The notes under the pieces: model-generated | What the model saw: only the letters and a program-made list of their open reading frames with translations | Databases searched by the model: none | What the model was told of the DNA's origin: nothing | Assembly: GCA_030685235.1 (NCBI GenBank) | Contig: MU839140.1 | Coordinates: forward strand, 62,001-126,000 | Direction of reading: 5' to 3' | DNA length: 64,000 bases | Origin: Copromyces sp. CBS 386.78 | Lineage: Eukaryota; Ascomycota; Sordariomycetes; Sordariales; Sordariaceae | Translations under genes and position numbers: made by a program | Part shown: positions 53,108 to 64,000 of the stretch, one piece after another | Position numbering within the stretch: the stretch's first letter is position 1 | Layout: each line of letters opens with the position of its first letter

Positions 53108-56100
53108 TCAATCGCGTCCCTTTTCCTCGCGGCGCAACCCCGTGGCTCCATGTCCTTGCATCTGCATGTGCATCTGCTCCTGCTCCTGCTCCTTGACATC
53201 AACATCGACCTCGCTACCACCACACGAAGAATCAAAATACTCCCCAAAGATCTTCTCCTCCACATCCATATCCTTCCACAGCTTCCCCTGTCCCTTCACA
53301 TTATTCGCCGCCGCCTGTCCCCTCGCCCTTCTCCTCAAGAACACCCTCTTCGCCCACTTCCACGCCTCGACCCCTCCAAAGAACAACCCCGCGCAAATGA
53401 ACACGATGCCCCACTCCCAGCTGATGCCCGTATGCTTGAACACAGCATGGTTAATAACAGGGATATACAGCGTCGGGAAAAGCGTGACAAAGCCCACGAC
53501 AATCGCCCAGAACAAAAACTTGTTCCTCCAGACATCGACCATCCACTGGGTGAAATATTTTTTCGAGCCCGGCTGCATGCGGAAGAAGGACCGGCGCATG
53601 TCGACGAGTTCCCAGGCCAAGAAAAGGGCGAACCACGTCAGACAGGCAAAAGTGGTGGCGCGGGCGCGGAACACGGTCTCGCATGAGGCCGAGTAGCGCT
53701 CGTTGCACCCGGAGCCTAGGTTGCCGTTGCCCCAGGCGTAGACCCTCAGCACGAAAGAGGCGAGGCAGAGGGCGGTGATCCACAGGCCGTAGAAGACCAT
53801 ATCTATAATAAATTCCAGGGTGAAGATGCCTGTGGACAGAGACTGCGGCGGGCGTTGCATGATGTCCGGTACGGCGCGCTCGAAGCCGAGGCCCATGTCT
53901 GGCAGGCCCGAGGTGATCATGATGATCCAGACGATTTCGACGGGGGCGAGCGGGAAGACGGACAGGCCCGAGGCGTCCTTGAATGCGAGGCCGATGAGCA
54001 GGGTGCCGGCCTGGGCGATGTTTTCGGCCAGGACGTGGAGGACGAATTTCTGGATGTTGTCGAAGATGCGGCGGCCCTCTTCGATGGCGGACACGATGCT
54101 CGCAAAATTGTCGTCGGTTAGGACGATGTCGGAGGCGTCCTTGGCGACGTCGGAGCCGGAAAGACCCATGGCTATGCCGACGTCGGCGCGGCGCAGCGAG
54201 GGCGAGTCGTTCACGCCGTCGCCCGTCATGGCGCAGAACTTGCCGCGGCGGTGCAGGGCTTCGATCATGCGGACTTTGGTGGAGGGCGCGCAGCGGGCGA
54301 TGACCAGTGGGAGGACGGGGAGGGCGTCGACTTGGGAGTCGGAGAGGGCGTCGAACTGCGAGGCTGTCATTACCATTGCTGAAGCGACGGAGGCAGAAAC
54401 GCGCGACATGGAAGACAAGGGGGGCAGGATGCCGACTTCGATGGCGATGGCTTTGGCGGTCTCGGGGTGGTCGCCCGTTAGCATGTGCACGGCGATGCCG
54501 GCTTCGTGGCATTGGTGGACTGCCGAGGCGGAGGAAGGGCGAGGGGGGTCGTAGAGGCCGATGAGGCCGCGGAAGGTGAGAGAAGACTCAACTTGCGGGC
54601 GCGGGGTTTCTTCACCCCAGACACCACCGTCCTCGGGCTCAGAGGGGAGTCGGCGCGAGGCCAAGGCGAGGACGCGCAGACCGAGGGAGGCGAAACTTTC
54701 CATGTTCTTGAGAATCTCGGCGCGGAAGTCATCGGTCACCGGCTTGGGTTCTGCCGAGTCGGAATCGGAATCGTAATAGTTGACGCAAGCACCGATGACG
54801 CGCTCGACGGCGCCCTTGGTGAAGGCCCAGTGCTCGTCTGTCGACGTGTGTTTCATAATGACAGACATGCGCTTGACGTCCGAGTCGAAGGGGAATTCAG
54901 CGACTTCTTGCCATTCCGGAGACGAACCCGAGACGAGACGGAGACGGTTGAAGTCGAAGCGGGAAGCGAACACCTGGATGGCGATTTCGGTCGGGTCGCC
55001 GCGCGCGAGCCATTGGGTAGTGCCGGGGTTCTCGTCGGATTCTTTGGAGAAGACGGTGGCGAGGTTGGCGAGGGAGCAGACGGATAGGAAATCTTGGAGA
55101 CGGGTGGTGCTGGATGCCATCAACTCGGTGGGAGGGGTGACGGTGCCGGTCGGGCTTCCCTTTTCCGAAGAAGTAGACTTGAAATCAATCTGCGAAGGCA
55201 TCCGATTCGCAAAGCGGATTTCGCCCTTGGTCGGGTTAACCGGTTCATCACCCAACTCGACCGTGTAAGTGCCCATTCCCGGGATCCAAGCACCTCTCGC
55301 CACCATTTTTCCTTGGGTAAGGGTACCAGTCTTGTCAGAGCAAATATCCGTGACCGCGCCCAGGGCTTCAAGAGACTTGAGGTTGCGCACGATAACGTTC
55401 CTCTCCACCATCCTCTTGGTGCCAGCCGCCATGGTAATGGTCAACACCACCACCAGCGACGCGGGAATCATACTAAGTCCCGTGGCAACAGCGTAGATGA
55501 TGACTTCCTGGCGGGTATCGAACTTGTTGGCTCCCAAGACGATGATGGCGCAGATAACCGCGATGCCGAAAAGCAACATGGCCAGCTTGGACAGCTTGCG
55601 TTGCAACGGGGTGCCGACGCTGACGCCCAGGAACCGACCGATGGCGTCTCCGAGAGTCAGGGTGTAAGCCTCCAGATAGCGATGCGGACCAGCGTGGCCG
55701 TTGGGCTTGCGCTTGACGGGACGGACTTTGCTGTCTTTCTTGTTCAAAGCAGAAGCGATGGCGCCGATTTCGGTGAAAGTTCCCGTGGCGAAAACGATGC
55801 CCTTTGCGCGACCCTTGGTGACGGTGGACGAACTGTAGGCAACGTTGAGACGATCGCCGGGACCCGTGGTGTCGTCGAAAGTCTGTTCAACCGTCTTGCG
55901 CACGGGGAGGGATTCGCCCGTGAGAAGGGCTTCGTCGGTTTCGAAATTTTTGGCTTCGATCAACCTATCAAAGAAAAATGATCAGCCATTGCTGGGTTAA
56001 ATAGCGGAGAGAATGGTCAACAGGTTACCTGATATCTGCGGGAAGGGTATCGCCCATTTTGACTTCGACAAGGTCACCGGGGACGATCTCGCCAGAGGGG

Positions 56101-56615
56101 ACGACCATGGCCTCGCCGCCGCGGACGACGGTGGCGGTCGGGGAGGAAAGAGAGCGGAGACTGTCCATGGTCTTCTCGGCCGAGTATTCTTGGAAGAAAC
56201 CGACGACGACGTTGAGACCGATGACGAAGGCAATGACACCGCCTTCGATCCAGGATTGGATGCCGAAGGAGACGGCCATGGCTAGGATGAGGATCTGGTC
56301 ATGGTCAGTGGGAGTTCTTCAGCACAGAAGGGTCAGGGGACATACCAAAGTCATGGCATTGGCAATTTGAGCAATGATGATGCTGATGGGCGAAACACCT
56401 TCAGCCTCGCCCAGTTCGTTTTTTCCATATTCGTCGAGACGGCGCTTGGCTTCGTCGACAGTGAGACCGGAGAGGGGATCAGCTCCGATTTCCTGGGCGA
56501 GCTGTTGGTGGGTTAAGGCGTGGGCAGGTCGGGTGAGATGTTTGTTGCTTTGGCCCGAGACATGGTTGCCATTGTCTCCTTTGGCGACAGCCTTGTCAGG
56601 CTCGCGATTGGACAT
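53108..56615 (-). CDS. ENA-type (type IID) P-type Na+/K+ ATPase
   Basis: Three exons, 56346-56615, 56029-56294 and 53108-55964, give 1,130 aa, the usual size. Order of motifs: cation-ATPase N-terminus (HALTHQQLAQEIGADPLSGL, residues about 33-52), first membrane pair, actuator TGES (194-197), the phosphorylation loop CSDKTGTLTQGKM with D389, nucleotide-binding domain, LTGDHPETAKAIA, then MTGDGVNDSP, and C-terminal membrane helices. TQGKM after DKTGT and a long non-conserved loop before the hinge fit fungal ENA pumps, which export Na+ or K+ at the plasma membrane under salt or alkaline stress. A Ca2+ pump is less likely because SERCA/PMCA-specific motifs are absent. The start follows a 5' leader with no in-frame upstream ATG. 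Which ENA paralogue it is cannot be told. Confidence 0.9.
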
Positions 56616-57903
56616 GTTTGCTGTGAAGTCAATCACACAATAATAATAGGTCAATTGGGTGGGAAGGGGATATAGTATGTGTGTGTCTGTTTTTGAGTCT
56701 GCTAGTATGTGAAAACACCAACAGCCAACAAAAACAATTTGAATAGATATCAAGAGTGAGTAAACAGGAGAAATCAAGAAAAGGGGTAGTGTTGGTAAAT
56801 ATATCGACTTGACAGACCGAATACGTACGTACATATGTACCTTCTATACATTCTAACCGACACCGACAGATTTTTCGCCATCTTTGGTTTTTGGCCTCTT
56901 GTCTAAACACATGCTCCCACCGGCTCGTCGCATTGATCCTCTGGCCTAGAAATACCAAGACTGCGCCAAGGGTTCATCACCGACTTGACCACCTCGACCT
57001 GCCACGGCGGGGCAAAGGAGAGTCTTGGACAAGTCTTGGACGCTTCTTGGCCGCGGCTTGGTATCTCTTGGCGCCATACCGATCGTCCATCTGTCGTCTG
57101 TTTGTCGAAGCAGTCGGTCGAAGTGGAAGTTTCGATGTCGGTTATCGGTCGGTCGGCTGTCAACCGTAGAAACTCGGCATGTATTGAGGGGAGCAGAGCA
57201 CATTCAGCAATGCGGTCTACATATGCTCGAATGTCTGCAAAACTCTTATTCGAGATGCGTCCATGTATTTGCTATTCGTCGAGTTGGAGCTGAGGGCATT
57301 CTGCCGCAGATTGCTGGCTTCCGAAGGCGACCAAGATTACCTACATATACGAAAGATCGGTGATCATGATGGTTGCCGGCGTACATACGTCTTTTCCTTT
57401 CTGTCGTCATTGTTGATGATCTCTTGTTTCCATTTTCTTGGTGTTTGCTGGCACTGCGTCATGTCCCAAAAGTTAGTTCATATTATTTGTAATTTAAAAG
57501 ACTTCTAGAAGCAAAATAGAAAGACAAAAAAGGTACCTGTACAACATGTCCAACCATGTCAACGTAAAAGTCGCAGTGTCTTCGCCGAGAGGTAAACAAA
57601 ATGACAAAGCGAAATGGAAGCCAAAAATCCAAAAGAGGCTCAGAAGCTCGTGCACCGAAACTAAGGCGGTCAGGAACTTCCCGGCGTGGGGAAGCAGTGG
57701 AGTGTTGCAGGGTCCTAGGCGGGGTGATGGCGTAGCCGAGGTGGGGGCTAGGTTCTGGGCAAGTCTGCGTTAAACGCTTATGCTAGAAGTTGGAGGGTGG
57801 CTGGAGGTTGAGGTACAACATCATACACGCTGGAGAAAACCATGTTGACATGTTGGGATGAAAACCCGCTGGAACGAGACTTACATCTTCATCTTCATCT
57901 TTA
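56616..57903. other. Promoter region of the P-ATPase gene
   Basis: About 1.3 kb up to the left end of the second PIF/Harbinger-like MITE. It should contain the P-ATPase promoter and leader. Short ORFs on both strands have no motifs. No alkaline- or calcineurin-response site was confirmed by eye. Confidence 0.4.
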
Positions 57904-58450
57904 GGGCATGTTTGGTTGCTCTGAAATGGGCCTCTGAACGGCTCACTCTGAAGTGCCTATTCAGAGGAACTGCACGGACCTCTCTGAACCGGATTTTACT
58001 GCAAAATGCCAAGATTTCGAGCTCCACCCTGTTCCTGTTCAGAGTAGAATTTCAGAGTACCGTTTGGTAACCTATAATCGTAGAGTCTGAAATTTCTTTA
58101 TATATATCATATATATGTGTTCATGATTGATATAGTGTATTGAGGTTGATGATGGGGGTTGTTACGTGCTATATTCAGCTGTGTTTAGCTGTGAAAGACG
58201 TGCAGAATGATAAAATTTCTGGTTCAGAAAGTCGATTCAGAAGCCTTTTGGGCCCTGAACCAGATCAGAGCTTTTCAGAAAGATTCACGTTATTTGATTG
58301 GCTCAAAATCTAATGTGGGGACATGAATTTCAGAGCCCAGATTTTCCAGCAAATTTCACAGCGAGTCAATAAGAGTGGCACCAAACAGCACTCTTAAATA
58401 TAGTGCTCTGAACAGTTCAGAGCCCAATTTCAGAGCATCCAAACATGCCC
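57904..58450. mobile_element. PIF/Harbinger-like MITE, TTA target site
   Basis: A 547-bp AT-rich element. The left end GGGCATGTTTGGTTGCTCTG and the reverse-complemented right end GGGCATGTTTGGATGCTCTG match over about 37 bp with few differences. Direct TTA copies flank it at 57901-57903 and 58451-58453, as expected for PIF/Harbinger. The ends differ from those of the nested MITE at 45690-46023, so it is a different family. The interior repeats TCTGAA/TTCAGAG motifs in both orientations and encodes nothing. It lies between the P-ATPase promoter and the next gene. Confidence 0.82.
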
Positions 58451-59957
58451 TTAGTCTTGTGTTTGACTAACAGCCAACTGTGAGAAAACGCTCTCAGTTC
58501 CAGATGCCCCAAATGGTACCCCTTTTGGCATAAGCGTTTAACACCCTAAAGCTTTGACACAGCTGCGCTCTCTCAGCCAATCACAACAGCTCATCACAGC
58601 ACATGGTGGAGACACCTTAGCTTGCACTAACAATTTCTGTCAACGATTCCAATTCGAATTTTTATCGTTGCCTCTTTTTCCTCTCGGCGAATTGTCAACA
58701 TCACCACCTTGGCGTCACCCACGTGCGCGCACTCAGCATCAAGGTTGGCGAAGCTTTAGACACACTCAACTGCGTAAAGCTTAAGGTATTTGGTTACTCT
58801 TGGCCTCCAACCCTTTTCCCAGCGTGAGACGTACCTGAAAATCCCACCTTTTGAGAGCTTCGAGACCTTCGAGAACTTCTTGTGGCCTGGGCTTGACGAA
58901 CCATGGCTCGAACCATGGCTCGCATCATGAACGACGGTGCGCGTTTGGAGCTGAGACCATTCGGCTTCCATATCCAGAATATCCAAAATTCTGCTGGGGA
59001 CTCACCCGACGCCAACCGACTGCGGAAGGATCGATGCCCGGGTTGAACGTTCCATTTGAGACGGGTCGCATGATGGGTTTCCTTTTTCTGTTCTGCTCTT
59101 TCCCAAATATCCATGTCCTTCATTTCCTTTGAGTGCAGGCTGCAGTTTTGCTCGAGTGTGCCTTCCTTGGGTTGGTGTCGCAAGTATTCCGTGTGGAAGG
59201 TGCATCCCAAAGTAATCATGTCTACTGAGCTGGGCCTGCCAACGCCTTTTCCTCTTCAGCCAAAAACAGACCATCATTCTCATTTTGGCATCTTTTCGTC
59301 TCAGTACACGGAATGGTTTCTTTGTCTTCATGTTCTTTTCGTCCTTCTTTGCTGTCCTCCTTTCCCCTTTGCAGAAGCTGTTTCTTTGTTCGGACCATGG
59401 TCCCTCACCCGCAAAAGCTCCCATCTTCCCTTGGACACTCGACGCCCGAGTCCCCAACTCATGACAAGAAAGGTCATGAATGCTTCCGGCGGGATAAGAA
59501 AAAGTGTACAATTACCCCAAGTCATATTTCACCATGACTGGAATACAATGTGCTTCATCGAGTTTTTCACAATCGTCACGAGGCGAGATGCTTCAACAGA
59601 CAAGGCAGTGAGGTAGGTCTCAACCCCTCCCCCTCAGAACAGCCAGACCACTGTACTGTTTATCTCTGTGCCTCAAAGACTCACTCTCCAAAAGCTCAGC
59701 TCATTGTGCCTCGACTCGAGCTTTGAAGCTACATAATTGCTATTGACGTTTGCGGCACTTGCCCCTTTGTCCCCTTTGTTGACTTTGTATCCCGAGCTGG
59801 ATAACCCAATGCATCGAAATGCCCATGACTGCCACCACATGTCTACTCGACATGTCTTGTCCATCATGCCCCCTCGACAACATCCGACGTGAACAAGCAC
59901 AACCACAACAACAAGAAGAACAACACCAACAAACACGACAACACCACTGTCACTACC
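58451..59957. other. Intergenic region upstream of the HELAH protein gene
   Basis: About 1.5 kb. ORFs of 140-170 codons occur on both strands (58794-59511 -, 59113-59616 +) but overlap each other and have no recognisable content. The last 80 bp before the ATG at 59958 are AAC/CAA-rich, a typical fungal leader. Confidence 0.4.
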
Positions 59958-62900
59958 ATGGTTCGCGCAACACACGGTGACTACGGCGAGGTCGGGCCCG
60001 ATACCGACGAGTCTCTCCCACAGTATCCGCACACTTTGGAGCTTCAACGCTATGGCGGCTGGATGAACCCTTACTTTGCAAACTTTGGTTTCTCGGGTCT
60101 CGAGGCCCAATATCCCCCCTTGCCCGCCTTGAGCATCGACTACACCAACGAACATGTCGCGCATGCAAATCCCCAACCCGTCCCGGGACCGCCTTACTTG
60201 GATAGGATTTTTATAGCCGAGCGCTACCAGCAAGAGATCAACGATGGCTTCAAGTCCTGGCAAATCCCCTCTCTTCACCAGGGCCTCGACCCCGTAAAAG
60301 ATGCCTCCATCACAGTTGATCCCCAAAGGTGGCACCCACTCTTCCAAAAGGCCCGTTGGTTCGACCTCAGGTCCCCCGTCGACATCAACGACAAGTCCCT
60401 GAACGCTCCCCATTGGTCCATCGACAACCCCGACGTCTTCTCCGAGTTGGGCGTGTGCGTCGAGATGGCAAACAAAATCTTCGACCAAGCCCTATGTACA
60501 AAATGGCTACACGCCCTCTTCTTCGGCGACTGGGACAGAAACACGGGAATCAGGTACAAGAAGTGCGGGCAAAGAACTGACATGGATGCCGAGAGATTGA
60601 GGCCTCAAGGTGACCCCAGTGCTCCCTTAACCCAGGCCGAGCGGATACAGCTTTACAGGGAGACTGTTACCGCCGCTGACCACATCGTTTGGTCCTTCTT
60701 TGACGGCGACGATCCTGATGCATTCGGCTTCGCCACTTCGAGGGGAGACAAGTTTACCTCGGGTTATACAAACGTTCAGGACGACAAGACGACAGGAGAA
60801 CACTTTGTTGTCATTCGCATGAATGCCCGCATATTGAGGACTTTGCTGCAAGACAACGATGGTACTAGCAACCCGCCGGAATCTCTTCGGACTGCCGAAA
60901 AACACATTGCTCGTGCGCAGTTCGCCCTTACGGTAGGTTTCGTCCTTTATGATCTAGTATGAATAGTGTGCTAACCTTTGACCAGATGGTACATGAGTTG
61001 GCGGTATGTTGGTCCTTTACCTTCCCACAGAGCCCGTCTCTTACTAACCAGTGATATGAGATATAGCATGCACTCAACTGGGTCTGCATCATTCAAGAAG
61101 GACAGCCCCTTGACGGGCCTGAGCCGGTAAGTAGTGCCGCCTCTCCTTGCCGCTACACTACTGACGATTGCGCCCTTGTCCTAGCTCTACAACGATGAGT
61201 GGGTAGCTGAGCTGGGCTATTCGATCGAAAATAGTCTTTTTGGTGGTACATTCCGTTACATCCCAGAAGGCACTGAAAGACAACTAATACCGTCTACAAT
61301 GCCCGGTTTGCGGCAGTACGGCATGGCGCTATACACATTTGAGGACAGCACTTGGCAATGGAACCCAACTAACTTGACCGTGGACAATGATATCCACTGG
61401 CCCCCAGGCCAGCCCTTATCCTTTGACCGATATCCCATTCCCACCTTCTACTCGGCCTCCCTCCAAATGCAAGATTTCTGGGACTACGTAGTGGCAACCA
61501 AAGGCCGAAGCGCCCTACAGCCACCTCGCCCCTTCAGGGCCCCCGTACTTGAATTGAGGGAGCTAACCCGCGTCTTCTCCGTGGTCCCCAATCCTAAAAA
61601 CCGCCAAAACTTTGCCGCATATCCGGACATAGCTGCCAAATACCAAGATTGCGTCGACCACCTCCAACTCCGCAAGAAAGCCTGGAAACGCTGGCGCGGG
61701 CTTTCAGGACCACATGACCATCTTGCCCAAGCCTACGCCCAATGGCAACGTACCCCTTACTCCCTCGTGGAATGCCGCAACTGCGTCGAACTGTTCAGCG
61801 ATGCTGCTTGCAAGTTCGACGAGAAGACTTGCACGCTCATGATCATCGAGCTTAGGGATAAGATTGAACAATGGGAGCGACACGCCGGCGCCGCCCAACC
61901 TTTGGGCTTCGTCTACACCATGCTGCTCAAACTCATGAAAGCGGCCATGCCCTGGCGAAGGAAAGTGGTCAGGTTCAGAAGCGCGAAAAGTACTCCCCGG
62001 ACCCAAGTGCCAAACCTCTGGCATCCGAGCATAAATGCACTGGTCCAGGGAACAAGGTGGAGGTTCCCCGACCACCACCAAAACCCCGAGACCGATGGCA
62101 AGACGTGGAGAGTGCTGGATATGTACGGCACTCAATACAGGTTTATGACTGCCTACAACGCCCGCTACAATATGATCTCCAGCGCCCTACGCGAGGGGCA
62201 GCGGTGTTGGACAATTCTTCCAACTCCCATAGGGCTGTTGGATGCCATCAGGGCGGCGGCGCACGAGCTCATGGATGCACTCGAACACGAGGCTGATGTC
62301 CGCGGACCTAGCACCGAAGGCTGGCTGCCCTTCAACTTTACCTTTCCGGACTGGGACATGGGCTTCGAGAAGGGGGGCCCGTCGGACCAGGTCGGAGACT
62401 TGGTGGCCGTAGGGGAACGAGAGGAGGGGATAAAGAATAGGGAAGCACGCCGTGCGTTTCTCGGGAGCCCGCCGTCGTCTGTTGGCTCGTGGGGGGATGC
62501 GAGTGATGATGCTGAGGATGATGATGATGATGATGAGGATGATATGGATGATGACGATGATGATGGCGACGACGACGACAGTGAAAGTGATGGTGATGAT
62601 GATAGTGACACCGAGATGGGCGATGCAAGTCAGAGCCAGAGCCAGAATGTCGGCGATCGTCTGAAGATGTTTCTGGATATCGGGAAACTGAGTGGTGTTT
62701 CCAAAGCCATGATGAGCCGGAGCAGTACCCGCGGTATCTCCAAACCTCGTGGTCGTGTTGGCCTTCGAGGCGCTAGACGAGGCGGTGGACGAGGAGGCGG
62801 ACGAGGAGGCGGAAACGCAGGCTCCGGTGCTGGTGTCATCCGCCGTCGCGGTCGCGGCGGCCAACAAGCCTGGCGATCCGCTGCCCCCGACAATGACGAC

Positions 62901-64000
62901 GACGAGGAGAGAGAAGATGGAGTTGGCCCCGATGCAATGGAAGTAGAAGAAGAAGAAGTCGACCCCGATGCTATGGAAGTAGAACAAGCAAGGGTCTTTT
63001 TCTCCTCCTCCTCCTCAGAAGAAGAAGAAATGGGTCCAGACGATGAAATCGCAAGCCTTTCTCCCCTCTCGTCTCAGCGAGTTTCACCCATCCAATCCAA
63101 CGAATCTCTCCCCAACCTCTCCCAGCTGCAAATTCACAATCGGCACCGCTCCGACCTCATAGTTGTAGACTTTATGGAATCCCGTCTCTTCACCGACCAG
63201 GAAATGGAGGACCTTGTTTCTGGGCACCGCAGCTTCCACAACCCCAAATACATTTGGGGGCAAGAGTTCGAGCTCCAGCTGTCGTGTCGAATGGAAGAAC
63301 TCCCTGCTCCCACGAAAATGTGGACATATGAAAGCGACTACGCGTTGGCAGACGTGCAAGAGTGGAAAATAAAGAAGCATTGGAGTATAGGAGAAATTGC
63401 TGATCATTGGCCACCGGTAAAAGAGAGAGATCGCATGTATGGCAAGTCGAGGTGGGCGTTGGTGGAATCGGATGGGGAGCATCATATTTATGAAATTGGT
63501 TGGAGTATTCCTCAACGTAAGTTTCTTTTTTTTCCTTTCCCTTTGTTTCTTCCCCCTTTTTTTTTCTTCTAACTGCGTTGCTTCGTCCGTGCTTATGTTG
63601 CTTATGCTTATGGGAGTGACACACTCACTCACTGCAAGTTGGAGCGGCTGCAAGTGGAAGGGGGAAGTGGAAGTCACAGACATGTTTGGGTGATTTGTTG
63701 AGAGAGAGACTGTCTCAGTGGTACTGGTGCTAACGAAAACCAGAGGCAACGGCAACGCATGTAGAGGAAAATCGCGACTCCCTCCTCTACCAAGAACCCC
63801 GCCACCTAGGCAATCTCAGGACAAAACTCGCCCAACGGTCTCCCAACGGCTGGGTGGTTTCCGATGATAAGACCGTGGCCCATCTCGAGGACAATGCCAG
63901 TGCTCTGTTCCGCGGCAAGCTCCTGCAGAAGAGAACGCTGGAGGAGGTGAGAGAGTGTAATGGACAAGATGGGAGGTCGCTGTGGGCGTATCTTGGGAGG
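59958..64000 (+). CDS. Large protein with a zincin-type HELAH motif (3' end outside window)
   Basis: Five exons seen: 59958-60932, 60986-61003, 61067-61126, 61185-63516 and 63744-64000 (open at the window end), at least 1,214 aa. Exon 2 is an 18-nt microexon, MVHELA. Splicing to exon 3 (HALNWV) creates H328-E-L-A-H332, the HExxH zinc site of metallopeptidases. EWVAELGYSIENSLFGG 24-34 residues later offers E360 or E366 as third ligand. The first 325 residues show no known domain but look folded and Trp/Phe-rich. Residues about 730-800 are an almost pure Asp/Glu run, then an RGG-type Arg/Gly region with RRGRGG, a second acidic stretch and a folded-looking C-terminal part. I recall fungal hypothetical proteins with a similar HExxH plus ELGxxxE arrangement. 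Peptidase activity is inference. A GTG start at 59889 was rejected. Confidence 0.8.

Noticed and set aside
59889..59957. GTG start extending the HELAH protein by 23 residues
   Set aside because: Nuclear fungal genes normally start at ATG; the Asn/Lys/His-rich extension looks like translated leader.
1..64000. 5S rRNA genes, U6 snRNA, CRISPR arrays, operons or prokaryotic signals
   Set aside because: Nothing resembling the fungal 5S or U6 core sequences was seen by eye, and prokaryotic features are not expected in this eukaryotic nuclear sequence.

Overview
This is 64 kb of nuclear DNA from a filamentous ascomycete. A Sordariales species close to Neurospora is the best fit. Coding genes carry short introns (about 50-240 bp) with GTRAGT-type donors and CTAAC/CTGAC branch points. 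Dispersed intron-containing tRNA genes, a family GH7 cellulase, an ENA-type P-ATPase, a Zn2Cys6 regulator and many GGTA/TACC and GATG simple repeats point the same way. Organism assignment is inference from these traits, not from a database search. All splice sites were read by eye and need transcript support.

Layout, left to right. 1-114: 3' tail of a gene (+). 1598-3339: DEDDh RNA exonuclease (+), converging on a two-finger C2H2 protein at 3613-4968 (-). 6147-6645: hAT-like MITE, followed by tRNA-Gly(TCC). 7547-9237: charged low-complexity protein (-). 10669-12485: F-box protein (+). 12844-13440: tRNA-Gly(GCC) and an intron-containing tRNA-Glu(CTC). 14325-14970: four-exon ribosomal protein L40 without the usual ubiquitin fusion. 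17447-18893: secreted GH7 glucanase. About 20102-20563: decayed major-facilitator remnant. 21097-34592: four genes on the minus strand, namely an RS-like protein, a frameshifted hypothetical protein, a 2,123-residue secreted repeat protein and an RRT8-like membrane protein.

35986-43018: plus-strand block with a Zn2Cys6 transcription factor, a D-2-hydroxyacid dehydrogenase and a split-domain dual-specificity phosphatase. 43019-46912: repeat-rich spacer holding a long-TIR element with a PIF/Harbinger-like MITE nested inside it. 46913-50578: 1,221-residue secreted repeat protein with Kex2-like sites. 50579-53107: spacer with a small TA-flanked MITE. 53108-56615: ENA-type P-ATPase (-). 57904-58450: second PIF/Harbinger-like MITE. 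59958-64000: start of a large protein whose HExxH motif is assembled across an 18-nt microexon.

The genes do not form a recognisable pathway or metabolite cluster. Two themes stand out. One is cell-surface and secreted proteins (GH7, two giant repeat proteins, the membrane protein and the ion pump). The other is the density of non-autonomous DNA elements of at least three types in the spacers. The best candidates for something undescribed are the HELAH microexon protein, the giant repeat proteins, the nested element and the unfused L40.
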